64,000 bases of DNA, taken from Cladophialophora immunda (lineage: Eukaryota; Ascomycota; Eurotiomycetes; Chaetothyriales; Herpotrichiellaceae). Positions 43,724 to 55,192 of this stretch are shown piece by piece (the stretch's first letter is position 1; the number at the start of each line of letters is the position of its first letter). The notes below the pieces were generated by a model that was given only the letters and a program-made list of their open reading frames with translations, ran no database searches and was not told the origin of the DNA. Both the position numbers and the translations under genes were made by a program. The DNA is taken from contig NW_015622542.1 of NCBI RefSeq assembly GCF_000835495.1, positions 1,448,485 through 1,512,484 on the forward strand. The letters are read 5' to 3'.

Positions 43724-45322
43724 GTGAGCTGGGACTCGGTAGTAGCATGTTGCTGTGCTCCAAGACAAAGGGCCACCAGCAGGACAATCGGGGTCTGAGG
43801 ATGGCAGAGCCAGAGGCGGCGAGTCGATTTCTAAGGTGGCGCATTAGATTAGCATGCGGTTAGGCGAACTCAAGGGATCATTCTGTAATTCACTGGCCAC
43901 ATCTATAAAACTTCTAGGCTGACACAGCGCATAAGGGTCGGGGTGTTCTGGCTGACTTGACTTGGAGGGGCCGCGACGAGGCTGAAAACCCCGTGCCAAC
44001 TAAGACAATCGAGTAGTCATACCCGCGACTGACAGTGCGGCCAAGCCTCCAATGCTCTTCGACAGAGCTCTAGAGAGCGTCAGGCAGTGGGTTTCAGAAT
44101 TCTGCAGCCCAGCGCCCCCCCCCCCCTGTTCACACATCACAGAGTCATGGCAGATCCTAGGCTAAAGCCTCCTTCCTGCACGCTCAGCTGGGTCGTCCTG
44201 ACAGCCTAGCCTAAGTAGATGTAGATGGCAGCGTAGTATACTTTCTATTTGTACTTGTAGTACTACCCTCATCGAATACACTATGATTGACTGTAATCAG
44301 GCAGAGAAAGCGCTCGCGGAATGCAGGATATCTCAGCATTGCCATGGTGGCCCTGCATGCTACGTCGCACACGAATTAGTCTGGATACATATTCTCGAGG
44401 GGCTGGAGAACGAGAACGAAAACCGAGCCGGATATCCGAGTGCGAGGTACTACGGTGCGGTGCGGGCTCGCCGAATGATAATGGACTGCACCGTCCGGGG
44501 GCTGTGCCAGGGCCAGTGCCAGGGCCACCAACTCCTCCTCCTACTCCTACTACTAACTAACAAGTCTGTACTGAGTTGTGGTCACCCAGGAGGTATCCTC
44601 CGGTCGCCGGAACCGGTCACCGGTCAGGGCTGACTGCAAGTACAAGTACCTGGTAAAAGAGAGGCCAGGGTCCAGCACTAGCCTGTGCGCTGTGTAGCGC
44701 GACTAGGACTCCTGGTACTCGGTAAGGGGGGCTATACTCCATTCCAACAACCCTCAGCCCCCGTGCTAAACCCGGAAGCCTCGTTCCGGAGTCCACCAAC
44801 CAGACGGACCGTGCGTTTGCTGAAGTCGGAATAGTGTCATTATCTTCCTTGATGACTGAACCACCGCGACAATGCTGCCCGTGGGTGCTTCTCGTTGGAC
44901 ATAGCGAGGAAAAGGGAGAGGGAGGGTGTTGGGGAGATCGGTGGTGCGTAGCATGCGATCTTTGTGCCCTGGTCTGTACGAGGTAGGGAGTAATGCCTCT
45001 TCGAGTGAATGGGTGGAGTGATTGTATTGAACCCGCGCACGGTTCTTTGATCTCTGGTAGATGCGTCAAGAACATCGTGGTGCTATCTTCGAGACACATT
45101 GTCTCTGTGACTTATGTAGAGAGGTACGGGCTAAGGTGGTATACTATAGGAGCCTGTGTCGATGAGATTAATGGCCGAAAGGGGATCATTTATGGAGCGA
45201 AAAGCAAATGTAGGGTTGGAAAGAGGGCATCCGAGAGTCTAGAAATCTATTCGATACAGGACGTCAAGGACGCTCAAAGAAAATGAACCTCGAAACCCCC
45301 ATGCAGGACCAGCCTGATGGGG
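43724..45322. other. Long convergent intergenic region
   Basis: About 1.6 kb between the convergent GNAT and transcription-factor genes. It contains a poly-C tract near 44116-44127, a CTC/CTA microsatellite-like stretch near 44531-44558, and nested ACCGGTCACCGGTCA repeats near 44610-44628. Open frames here are low-complexity and unsupported. No gene was recognised. Confidence 0.4.
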
Positions 45323-47148
45323 TCATGGCCGTGCCGTCAAGCTCGACAAGATCATAGCCGAGTTCCAAATCTCCTCGCACGGGCCGTCGAACTCGCCATC
45401 GACGTAGGGGAACCGCCTCAACTGTTCGCGAACCTCCTCCCAGGTCTCCAGGCCCATTAGGCGAGCCACATGCGCGACCCCCTGCTGGAAGAACAGCCGT
45501 TTTTGGGGCGCAGGAGACCCGTGGGCGCCCACAAAGTAGATCCACAGCATGGCGGAGGCCACAGGCCGCGGACCGTAGAAGGGCAACGGCATCAGCTGCA
45601 GCTGTAGTGCCAGATCCGTGGTGAGGCGGTCGAGTAGGTGGTCCTTTGGCGTGTTTTTCAGGCATGTGGCCGCAACTACGAGCATGCCAGCCACTCGTAA
45701 CGGTTCGTAGAGGCCGATGTCCTCGGTCAGGTACAACGGGGTCGTATATGGTTGGTTGGAGCATAGCAAGAAGCCCGCAAAGAGACCACGCAGGACGAGA
45801 TTGTCCTGGCTCCGTGCGCGTGATTTCGAAGACTTCGAACCGTTGAGCCCATGTGTCGACTGCAGCAAGCATGCAAGGCCCTGGCGGGTCTGCGAAGCTT
45901 CTTCCGTGCACAAGCAGTCTAATTTTGCCAGGTCAGATTCCGCCCAAGCTGGCACTATTCGCTCTTTGGAGATGTTCGAATATACAGCCGCTTCCATCTC
46001 TTGGAGAGGAGCACAAGGCGCCTTCCCTAATAGAGCAGCAATGTCGAATTCCGCTAGGCACACGAGCTCCAATTCAAGACTGGACAACGTACAAAGACCT
46101 CCACGAGCGTGCGCGATCTCTAAGCAAGCCTCAAGATGTAATCTACCTTCTTCTGGGTTGTTGGCCATGAACTCGCAGCCTGCGAGAGTTACAATACCCA
46201 AGAAGATGTTCTGGTCCGGGCTCTGCGGGTTCTCGCTCAGTCTTGATCGAATCATTTGAATTGCAGAAAGTTTGTAGAGGTATAATGCTCGTTGAATAGG
46301 GAACGGCTCGTTGTTGGCAATCGTGCTTCGACGCGAGGAACTTGAGAAGAATGCAGCTCGGGAGAAAAAGGCTGTCAGCTTAACACAGAGTGTCAAGGGG
46401 TCTCCGAGCCCTGCATCAAAATCGAGGTCCTGTGTGCTGAGATCGGGATTCTCATCTGGGTGTAGGTGTGGAAGCCACGAGGTATACACTGCTCGAGCAA
46501 GTCAGACAATCGCGACTTTACAACGTCTTAAATTCGTAGCCAGCAAGAAGTGTTGTGCCTCTCCCTTCAAACGTACAAGATCTGAGCGTCGCATATGAGT
46601 TGGAATCTGTTTCTGCAGACAAGCGCTGCGGAACCTCTTGTTGAGTGTCGCAAGCATCGGGCTTAGGCGCTCGCTCGTAAGATTGCTGACGCATGTTAGT
46701 TTTCAAGTGTTACCCTGGCATCAAGACACGACTTGTAGACATGGAGCATAGATACCTTTCTAAATCTATGGCATCGGACTCTTCGCCATTCTTGTGGCTT
46801 CCTTTTTCTAATCCGTGACTTGCTTTCGGTCTTCAGCTCTGTTTGCGCTTTGATCTGCTGATTTGATTCCCCTGCGGGAAGCCTTCTGGCCCCTTGTCGG
46901 TTGGGGCTAACGGTCACTTCTCCCTCCTCTTCAGATGATATAGATGAAGCCGGTGACGGTCTGAACGATTCGGTTGAAGTGGGCTCAGGTACTGCCAGGT
47001 CGACCAACGCAGTCCGTAATTTCTGCCGATTGATTTTGTGATAGTACTGCGCACAGTGTGACTTGATGGTGCTGTTTTGTCGGTCTGAACTCCCAACTCT
47101 TCCCTTTGAGCCCACACTGACCCAGAGATAATGTTGCTGAGGGGCCAT
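45323..47148 (-). CDS. Fungal transcription-factor-domain protein without zinc cluster
   Basis: Nuclear regulator of the fungal-specific transcription-factor type. ATG 47148 starts the first exon with HYLWVSVGSKGR and HCAQYYHKINRQKL, the short opening seen in fungal regulators that lack a Zn2Cys6 cluster. A Ser/Glu-rich stretch and a basic patch (SRIRKRKPQEWRR), a likely nuclear signal, follow. Introns near 46690-46758 and 46493-46575 lead to a small second exon and the large exon ending at 45323. That exon carries the regulatory domain: GDPLTLCVKLTAFFS, FLGIVTLAGCEFMAN, EEGRLHLEACLEIAHARGGL and LRRFPYVDGEFDG near the end. No CX2CX6C cluster is visible, so DNA binding is uncertain. It may govern the GMC and MFS genes at 48-53 kb. 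Confidence 0.75.
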
Positions 47149-48671
47149 TGAGTCTCCTTGCTTGAAGCTTTTGCAACGCAGGTAAGGGTTCGGATGGGGA
47201 TCATAGGGACATCCCTTAATAGATAGCAAACGTATCGACAGAGGCGTCTCATTGTGCAACCCCCGATAGTGCGTTCTATTTTGACCGAGGGGTGCCCAAT
47301 AGCCTCCTCGCCCGAGATCACACTGTTACATGATAGCCAGCATTCACCCGACAAGCATCGTTAACCAAGCTTAGCGTTGCTTCTTCGCCCCGAGATTGTG
47401 GCGATTACCGGCGGGGTCGCAAGATGCGCCAGCGTGGACGCGGATACAGATGGATCTGGCGCGAGCAAGGCTGGGCTTCAAGGGTCCTGAGATGTTTGGC
47501 TTGACTCGTGGCAAGAGGGACAAAACTGTCGAGCTAGCCATTGCAGCACCGAGTTCTTGGCTGTCTCAATGTGTCGTTAGAACCTCCGAGAGATTTTGCT
47601 CCCATTCGCTGATCCCGCGGTACCTGCAGAAGTTCGAAACACCACACCGGCGTATCCATTTGAGAGATCCGGCGACTGGCACTTGAGTGGCCGGCACGAA
47701 CTGGACTTCGCCAGTTCTGATTAATAATGCAGCTAGTTGGTGTTCGCCAGTCCGGTCATTGTGGCCTTCGATCCCACGGTGGCAAGCCGCCTCTTCCAGC
47801 GTCGAGGTGACCAGGGGGATGGAGAAAGGAGCCTTCTCATATGCTTGGGAATGCCCACGGAATGTGTTCAAGCCCAAAAGCGACAGGTCTGCTTAGTAAC
47901 TCTTGCCTGACTGGCCCGGGTTCTCCACGGTAAAAATGCTTGCGACGATTCGCGAGACCTTTGGTCAGGACGAGCGGTAACGGATCGGTTCTGGCCTTTT
48001 GGAGGATGCGAGCACCTGTGCCCCGGAGTGGACTGGGACTTGCACATGATAGACGATACGTCACAGAAGCCGCCCAAGAGAAGATCAGCAACTGATGGTG
48101 GGAGCTTAGCCTCAGCCTGCTCAGCCTGCCACCTACTGAGCCCTAAAACTCAGACTTTGCCTTTGCACGGACGGAAATCCCGGGTCGTTCAGATACAGCA
48201 CAAACAGCCTGGATTGGGAGGTGGAGGCGTCCTAGGTCCTGGAACTATCCGAAAATATCGAAACTTGTTCGATTCAGCTTGCCCTTTTCCAGCCAGAGCA
48301 TGCTCATCAAATCGGCAATTCATGCCTACTCGTTTAGAACAAGGTCGGGCCACCCAGCGATCCCCAGACAGCTGTGTGGGTGGCCAGGAGAAACCGGGGG
48401 GTCGAAGCATTATTCATCTCGTGCATGGGTTGCCTCAAGACCTCTGTTCCCGAATCCAACGTTGTCGACTCCAACGCTCCAGTTGGCGGAAGTAAAGGGA
48501 CACCAGTCGGGGAGGTTTTATAAGGACGCCCGTCCGGACATCGGCAGGAAATCCCAACCTCACTCTCGCCGCTTCTTTCCTTGCCTGAAGTCTAGACAGG
48601 TTGCGCCGAAGACTGAAAACACTTCGAAAATCCGATTCCTCCATTTCTCCACTGCTCTCCAAGCCTTCTGA
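47149..48671. other. Divergent intergenic region
   Basis: About 1.5 kb between the divergent transcription-factor and GMC genes. Frames are short and off-family. A pyrimidine-rich segment lies at about 48560-48670, just before the GMC start. Nothing else was recognised. Confidence 0.4.
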
Positions 48672-50309
48672 ATGGCTGCTGCTGAGGGCACCTTTGACTA
48701 CATTATAGTAGGCGGCGGCATTGCCGGCTGTACGCTCGCCTCTCTCCTGTCAAAATCAAAATCAACGCCTTCGGTGCTGTTGATTGAAGCTGGCGCTGAT
48801 GTGTCGGCTCATCCACTAACCCAGGCTCCCTTGGCCTGCTTTGGTGCACACGGATCGGACATTGACTGGAACTATAAGACCGTGCCTCAACCGCACCTCA
48901 ACGATCGGTCTCTATATGAAGCCGGTGGGAAGGCTCTGGGTGGCGGTAGCGCAACCAACTATGCCACCTGGACTCGTGGATCGAAAGTCGACTACGACCG
49001 CTGGGGTAAACTGGTGGGAGACGCAAGATGGAGTTATGATGGCCTCTTGCCTTATTTCGAGAGGACCGAAAAGGACCATATCTCGGTTGTGACGGTGTCG
49101 AAGAGCAGCCCTAACCGCAAGTATCCCTTGAGAGACGAAGTCTTGAAAGCATGGCTTGACCTCGGACTGGACAAAATCGAGAACGCCAACAGCGGCAATC
49201 CCCTAGGTGTCGGCGAGTTGATTGAGAACTGGAAGGACGGGAAAAGGCAGCTGACGAGCTCAGCATTCGACTTGAGAGACACCAAAGTCATGACGGAAAC
49301 AGCGGCGCAGAGGGTCCTTCTTGAGGAAAGACAAGGAATGCTTACCGCGACAGGAGTCCAACTTCACGACGGGAGACATTTTCTGGCATCAAAAGAGGTC
49401 ATCCTCTCGGCAGGGGCTTTTCGCACGCCACAGCTCCTCATGTTGAGTGGGATTGGTTCAGCTGCAGAATTGAAGAAAGTAACCATTCCACCACAACTCG
49501 ACTTGCCTGGGGTTGGCCAGAACTTCCACGATCACCTCCTTGTCGGCTTTGCTTTTCGACTCAAAGACCCTTCGTTGGGTCTTGCCATGGGAGGAGCAGC
49601 TGGTCCTTGGGGGGACCCAGTATACCAATTTGGCCTTCCAGGGGACTGGATCGTGACTGAGAACGTCCCAAGGCCCATCTTGGAGGAGGCTGTGAAGAAA
49701 GACACGGCCGGCGATCCCTCTCGGGGTGAAGACGAGTATGCCGTGTCTCTTCTCGATCCTCGGTCAGCGCACCTTGAATCAATCATAATATACGCCCCTG
49801 GCGGCCAACCTATCACCAACCTGCATGTTCCATTCGACGGAACACATATGGGCGCCGTGCTTGGGGCTATGTCTCCCACGTCCCGTGGCTGGATCAGCAT
49901 ATCTTCGGCCTCAGCGTTAGACCCTCCGGTCATCGATCCTAACTACAACGCAACCAATGTCGACCGCACTATCATGCGTTATGGTATTCGCCGCTTGCTC
50001 AAAGCCGTCAGCTCCATGTCCGACATGATCGAGTCCGAGACCCCTCCGCCTCCGCTCGAAGCTTTGACCTCTGAGTCTTCTGATGCAGCAATTGACGCTC
50101 GGGTGCGATCCGAAGCTCGCACTTTCTTCCATGCTGCGGGGACAGCCAGCATGGGCTCTGTAGTGGATACCGAGCTGCGAGTCAAGGGCGTCAGCGGTTT
50201 GCGAGTCGTGGATGCAAGCGTGATTCCGCTGCCAATTTGTGGACACCTTCAGGTCGCGACCTATGCCATTGCTGCCCAAGCCGCGGATTTGATCACGCAA
50301 GAAAAATAA
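48672..50309 (+). CDS. GMC-family FAD oxidoreductase
   Basis: Single-exon 545-residue flavoenzyme of the glucose-methanol-choline family, oxidising alcohols or sugars with FAD. The N-terminal FAD loop is DYIIVGGGIAGCTLA, followed by LLIEAG. The first GMC signature region is GGKALGGGSATNYATWTRG, the second ILSAGAFRTPQLLMLSGIG. The catalytic pair is His487 (FFHAAGTASMG) and His525 (ICGHLQVATYAIA), the His-His arrangement found in several fungal members. No signal peptide precedes the Rossmann fold, so it is intracellular, unlike secreted glucose oxidases. It lies between a divergent transcription factor and an MFS carrier. The substrate cannot be predicted; fungal relatives act on aryl alcohols and metabolic intermediates. 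Confidence 0.92.
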   Translation: MAAAEGTFDYIIVGGGIAGCTLASLLSKSKSTPSVLLIEAGADVSAHPLTQAPLACFGAHGSDIDWNYKTVPQPHLNDRSLYEAGGKALGGGSATNYATWTRGSKVDYDRWGKLVGDARWSYDGLLPYFERTEKDHISVVTVSKSSPNRKYPLRDEVLKAWLDLGLDKIENANSGNPLGVGELIENWKDGKRQLTSSAFDLRDTKVMTETAAQRVLLEERQGMLTATGVQLHDGRHFLASKEVILSAGAFRTPQLLMLSGIGSAAELKKVTIPPQLDLPGVGQNFHDHLLVGFAFRLKDPSLGLAMGGAAGPWGDPVYQFGLPGDWIVTENVPRPILEEAVKKDTAGDPSRGEDEYAVSLLDPRSAHLESIIIYAPGGQPITNLHVPFDGTHMGAVLGAMSPTSRGWISISSASALDPPVIDPNYNATNVDRTIMRYGIRRLLKAVSSMSDMIESETPPPPLEALTSESSDAAIDARVRSEARTFFHAAGTASMGSVVDTELRVKGVSGLRVVDASVIPLPICGHLQVATYAIAAQAADLITQEK

Positions 50310-51215
50310 CAGTCCAGTTTATCTGACTAGGCGAGGTTGGACGGTGATACCCTCGGGGTAGAGGAGTTCAAGGATCGCCACCGGCATTTCTCCTGGTCCG
50401 CTTGGTGACAGATCAGCAGAAGAGCAGTTCCTCTTCTTGCCAAAGAAACGCTGTAGATGCTATCATATCTAATCCCCTGTCCTTCTCGCACGCTCGTGAA
50501 TCGATTGTGTCGTTTTGGCAATCGTATCCTAACATTTTGAATGTATACCTCCAAATCTGACCGAAAGTACCCGGGCATTGCCCTGTACCATTTGTTGGAA
50601 TGTTGACACGGAGGGCTTGACAGCTATTGGTCCCAGCTTCAAGAGCGCCTCGACTGAACTTTAAAGACGCAGAGCGCTATCCCCGGATTCTGCAAGGGTA
50701 GCGCTCCTATTGGCCATCGCAGTCTTTCAAATGCGGTCTCTGTTGCTAACCCGGAATACGGGTATTGGAAAGTCGCACGTACGGAAATATACCGAGAAAG
50801 CTCGTTAACCTGCCTCACAGCACCGAGGCATGAGAACTGTTGTATTGCGACAACATCGGCATGTCCAGGAACGCATCAGCAAATGCCAGCGTTGGTGCTT
50901 GGCAATAACGCGGCAACTCATCTAAATGATGAGGGCCAAGCTGCCAGGAAGAGGGGTAAACCGTACAACATGGTCGGAAAGGACATGAGAGCGCCTGACA
51001 AGAACAGCCAAGGGTCTTGGACGAGGAATTCATTCCTCACCCCAGTCTGCCATGCCTGGGCAGAGGTGATGGAGCAAGAACCATAAGACTCCGACCTTCC
51101 AAGTTCCAGCTCCTGCAAGAGCTTCACTCAAGCTGAAGGTGAAAGCATACGATTGAAGGCCAGCAGACTTCAAACCAAGACAAATTCGAGATTGGAAGAC
51201 ATATCTCGAGACATC
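50310..51215. other. Intergenic region upstream of MFS gene
   Basis: About 900 nt between two rightward genes, with no recognised gene. It holds the terminator of the GMC gene and the promoter of the carrier. Confidence 0.4.
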
Positions 51216-53083
51216 ATGTCGTCCACAGACCAGAAATACAATGACTCGATCGGCCAGTTGTCGGATCTGAGTGCACGCGAGCAGCCACAAAGTCTGGATG
51301 AAGACCAACTGGAGTACGACAGACATGCGGAGAACAAGTTGATTCGGAAGATTGATTGGCGACTGCTTCCAATTCTGGGGGCTCTGTACTCAATTGCCCT
51401 CATTGATCGTGTCAATGTATAAATCCCAGACTTTTCTCTGGAATGCCGTCAAGATTAACTTGACCAGGTCTCGAATGCACGGGTCGCCGGCATGGGAGAG
51501 GACCTTGATTTGGAGATTGGAAACCGATATACTGTCATCTTGGTGGTGTTCTTCCCCCCATACTTCTTGTTCGAGGTAACGATTCCTCACGTGTCTCTCA
51601 AACTTCCGAACTGAACGCATAACAGCTGCCGTCGAATATCGTCCTTCGCCGGGTAGGAAGCGCCAATTGGCTCTCATTCATCGCCTTTTCTTGGGGATGC
51701 GTCATGATAGGCCAAGTAGAAGACATCCTTCAGCCTTGTCGGTGTCTTCTGTGGCTTACGCAGGCATAGGGATTCGTCAAGTCGTATGAGGCTCTCGCCG
51801 TCTGCCGCACGTTGCTGGGTCTGTTCGAAGCAGGTAAGGAAAGACTTCATCGATATTTGGAGCGAACTAACGCAGTGCTTGTGAGGCTTCTTTCCTGGAT
51901 GTGTGTACTTGATCAGTTGCTGGTATGTGCGATATGAGGTTCAAAAGCGGTATGTGTCTGGGAACCTGGTTGAAATCGTAAAGGCTTAATGTTTGCAGTC
52001 TTGCTTTCTTCTATATTCTGTCAGTTCTCGTCGGCGGTTTCTCGAATATCCTTGCGTATGGCCTGATGCAGATGGAAGGCGTCGGCGGCCTGCGCGGGTG
52101 GCAATGGATCTTTGTAAGACTATAAGTCTCTGATGTGTTCTCACGGCTGATGGAAAACAGATCATTGAAGGTTTAATGACGGTGGTCGTTGCCACCATTG
52201 CATGGTTCATTATTGTTGACTTCCCAGACAAGGCGGAAAAAATGGGTCTTTTAACGCACGAGCAAGCTTCCTTCATCGTGCGACGGATTGAGAATGACCG
52301 GAAAGATGCCATCCCCGATCCTCTGACATGGGCAAAGTTCTGCTACCATCTCAAAGACTGGAAACTCTGGGCCTTGTATGTGGACCAATTCACGCTGTCT
52401 CCTGTCTCCTCGGCTAACTCTTGCCAGTGCGACAATGTTCATGTCGACGACCATGCCAGCTTATGCATTTGCATACTTCACACCAGTCATCATTCAGGTA
52501 AACGTTGCGCTGACACTTGTCGAAGGAAGCCTGAGCTAACCTGTGGCAGGGGATGGGATACACGGCCGGGATCGCTAATTTACTATCGGCGCCTCCAGTT
52601 GGCGCTGCGGTGATCAGTGCTTTGACATTCGCCTGGATCGGCGATAAATACCACAAGCGTGCCCCTGTGATTGTAACTCAGGCACTTATCGTCATCACGG
52701 GGCTCATGATCACCGCCTATCACGGTTCTGACGGTGTCCGATATTTCGGAATCTTCCTTGGTATCGCTGGATGCCAGGGAAATATCCCAGCTATCCTCGC
52801 ATATCAGTCCAACAACATTCGGATGCAGTCCAAGCGCAGCGTAGGCAGCGCTCTTCAGATCGGGTTCGGAGCTATTGGCGGCATCATCGCATCCACGGCC
52901 TTCTCCCAGAACGAGGCTCCGACCTATAGAAGCGGGTTGTGGACTACTGCAGCGCTGCAGCTCTGGATCCTGGGCTCTGTCTGCTGCACCACGCTGTATT
53001 TCTGGAAGAAGAATGGACAGGTCGATGCTGGGACTCTAGAGAAGCCAATCGAGGGGCAGGAGGGATTCAAATACACGCTCTAA
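51216..53083 (+). CDS. MFS transporter, anion:cation symporter (Dal5/TNA1-like) family
   Basis: Plasma-membrane carrier of the ACS family, importing organic anions such as allantoate, nicotinate or other carboxylates. The start at ATG 51216 precedes ENKLIRKIDWRLLPILGALYSIALIDRVNV, the classical family opening. Eight or so short introns join SNARVAGMGEDLDL, FEAGFFPGCVYLISCWY, LRGWQWIFIIEGLMTVV, FIVRRIENDRKDA, ATMFMSTTMPAYAFAYFTPVII and GMGYTAGIANLLSAPP. The last large exon begins there and ends at TAA 53081-53083 with FGAIGGIIASTAFSQ and DGVRYFGIFLG. No frameshift was seen. It sits 0.9 kb downstream of the GMC enzyme, so joint action on an imported acid is possible. About 490 residues. Substrate unknown. 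Confidence 0.9.
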
Positions 53084-53495
53084 ATCGATGACAAAAGGGC
53101 GCGACCGAGCTCGTAGCGCAAGCATGGACAGTGTAGCATCGTCAGAGGCTTCACTACAAGATAAGTTTGGCATTGTCTGTGGGTGGTTTGTCTCAAATAT
53201 CAGACATAGGCAGAGGGAGGGAAGAAGTCGTGAAGTGAAATGCACTCTTTGCTTCTTTGCACCACCGCACTGTTCTTCGTCCAAGTATTTTCCCCATGAG
53301 CGCATATTCAAGACTCCCACACGTCGCCTTTGTGCACATTAAATGGACCATACTTCTTGTTCAGCGCTGTCGTAGTGATCCGCTCAGTCGCTGTGACATC
53401 AACTATGCCAGGACACTGGGGGGATTCAAGCAAAGGCCACCTCCTTGCCTTGAAGAACCGCAAAAGATTCCCACCGCACAACAAACACAGACATC
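53084..53495. other. Intergenic region, no gene recognised
   Basis: About 410 nt with nothing recognised beyond the promoter region of the next gene. Confidence 0.4.
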
Positions 53496-55028
53496 ATGCC
53501 AAACAAGAAATCCAAGCCTAATGCCTCCAAGGGCAAGAGTCCTGCTCAACCGCCTGGTCCGGCCAAGGCGGCGCCCTCTGCACCCGCTGCAGCTGTCGAA
53601 GAAACAACTCCCTACATCCCTCTGACCCTCCCGACGCCGAGCCTCACGGATGACTTTTGGACGAAGAATGCCCGCGCGAAAGCTCTGATCCTGTCAACTT
53701 TGGTGCCCGGGAGTGAAGCATGGAAGATCGCCGAGCCGATTGAGATCGCGTCAGATATTTGGAGGGCGCTGGAAAATTACTTCACTCCAATGCGGCTGAA
53801 GGCAAGGGCAAAACAAGCAAGTGTCGCAAATCCAAGCAGCGCCATCCCAGGTGCTACTGCGGGTGCGAGTTCGGTTACCGACGCTGGTGCTGGTGCAAGT
53901 AAGAGTGAAGTGGAACTTGTCAATGGCAAACCCTCATCGTCTACGAACTCCACCTCAGGCTCTGCTGCAAAGAAGTCACTGGAAAAAGTGGACAAGAGCA
54001 TCGATCTGCCGAAGAACAAACCTCCAAAACAGCAGCAACAGGAAGGAACCACATCATCTGGACCTTCGGGTCAGGCCCCTTCGAACGCAGAACATACTCG
54101 CAAAGAGCCACAAACCTTTGACCTCAAGACCTTCGATCTCGAAAACTTCGACCCCGAAACATTCGATTACACGCTTATCGTAGACGAGGTGGAGAAAGCA
54201 GAGCGGGCCTTGGCTGAAATCAAGGCTGAGGTTCAGGCTGAGCGTCACGGTCGAGTTGAACCAGACCCCGAAGAACAGGCCAAATTCCAGGCTCGGATCG
54301 AGTCTCTTGCTCAACTTCGGACGGAAATTCGAGCCTGGTCGGCGGAACAAGCCCAGCTGAAGGCCGAAGGGAGGCATCCATCTCAAATTCCGTGTCAATG
54401 TGACGCCCCAGGTGAAGGCAACTCAGTGGTTAACGCTCAAGCCCCAGTCACAGCTCAAGCTCGAGGCCAAGCTCAGCTTCAGTCGCAAGTTGAGGATCAA
54501 CCCAAAGCTCAACCCAAAGCTCCAGCGCCAGCTCCAACTCAACCCAAATCTCAACCTCCAGCTCCAGCTCGACCCAAAACTCAAGCGCCAGCTCCAGCGC
54601 CAGCTCCAGCGCCAGCTTCAGCGCCAGCTCCAGCTCCAACCGACGGGCAAGCTGCGCCCTCCCAACCCGCCGCGCCGGCGATTCCACGACTGTCGACGCT
54701 GACCCCGTCGGGCCGCTGGAAAGCGCACCCGGTCAAGCATGACAGCTACCTGAGCGAACACCAAGCGCTGGTCTTCGCGCAGGACGACCAGGACCGCAAG
54801 AAGCAGATCCAGGTCGCCGCCACCAAGGTGCTCATGCAGAAGCTCCCGACGCGCGACCTGAGGCTCTTGTGGGCCGTACTGTACGGCGGCGAGGAGGCCC
54901 CGTGGCCCGGATCGTGCTCGGCCATCATCCCCGGCGTGACCACCCTGCAGTGGCAGAACAAGAGCTACGAGATGGACCACAAGACGCTGGGATGGAGTTG
55001 GAACAGTAAAGGGGATGAGAAGGGGTGA
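53496..55028 (+). CDS. Low-complexity protein with Gag-like N-terminal segment
   Basis: Single-exon 510-residue protein of unknown function. After a Lys/Pro/Ala leader there is ARAKALILSTLVPGSEAWKI and then ASDIWRALENYF (about residues 60-90). This resembles the N-terminal Gag (UBN2-like) helices of Copia-type retroelements, a pattern call only. The middle has short TFD repeats (FDLKTFDLENFDPETFDY, about 205-225) and a coiled-coil-prone EVEKAERALAEIKAEVQAE. A long Pro/Ala/Gln stretch follows (PKAQPKAPAPAPTQPKSQ, then PAPAPAPAP, about 330-385). The C-terminal 100 residues are globular and charged: DSYLSEHQALVFAQDD, LPTRDLRLLWAVLYGG, WQNKSYEMDHKTLGWSW. It may be a domesticated element fragment or a lineage-specific gene. 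Confidence 0.65.
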   Translation: MPNKKSKPNASKGKSPAQPPGPAKAAPSAPAAAVEETTPYIPLTLPTPSLTDDFWTKNARAKALILSTLVPGSEAWKIAEPIEIASDIWRALENYFTPMRLKARAKQASVANPSSAIPGATAGASSVTDAGAGASKSEVELVNGKPSSSTNSTSGSAAKKSLEKVDKSIDLPKNKPPKQQQQEGTTSSGPSGQAPSNAEHTRKEPQTFDLKTFDLENFDPETFDYTLIVDEVEKAERALAEIKAEVQAERHGRVEPDPEEQAKFQARIESLAQLRTEIRAWSAEQAQLKAEGRHPSQIPCQCDAPGEGNSVVNAQAPVTAQARGQAQLQSQVEDQPKAQPKAPAPAPTQPKSQPPAPARPKTQAPAPAPAPAPASAPAPAPTDGQAAPSQPAAPAIPRLSTLTPSGRWKAHPVKHDSYLSEHQALVFAQDDQDRKKQIQVAATKVLMQKLPTRDLRLLWAVLYGGEEAPWPGSCSAIIPGVTTLQWQNKSYEMDHKTLGWSWNSKGDEKG

Positions 55029-55192
55029 GAAAGGGGGGTGGGTGGATCGCCATGACTGAAAACAATAAATTCCACTTGCTGCGTTCAAAGGGTATCATCG
55101 ACAATGCGACAGGATCCGATGCTGAGACCGAGACCCAACTCCTGCGCAGCCAGTGCACGCAGGCACTCTCCGCTTCTTACTCGGCGCGAAAC

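Noticed and set aside
43094..43768. Long antisense frame in the GNAT gene
   Set aside because: High GC in third positions opens antisense frames. The plus strand carries the conserved acetyltransferase motifs.
44283..44633. 116-codon frame with a poly-Leu run
   Set aside because: It is translated from a CTC/CTA simple repeat and has no homology-like features.
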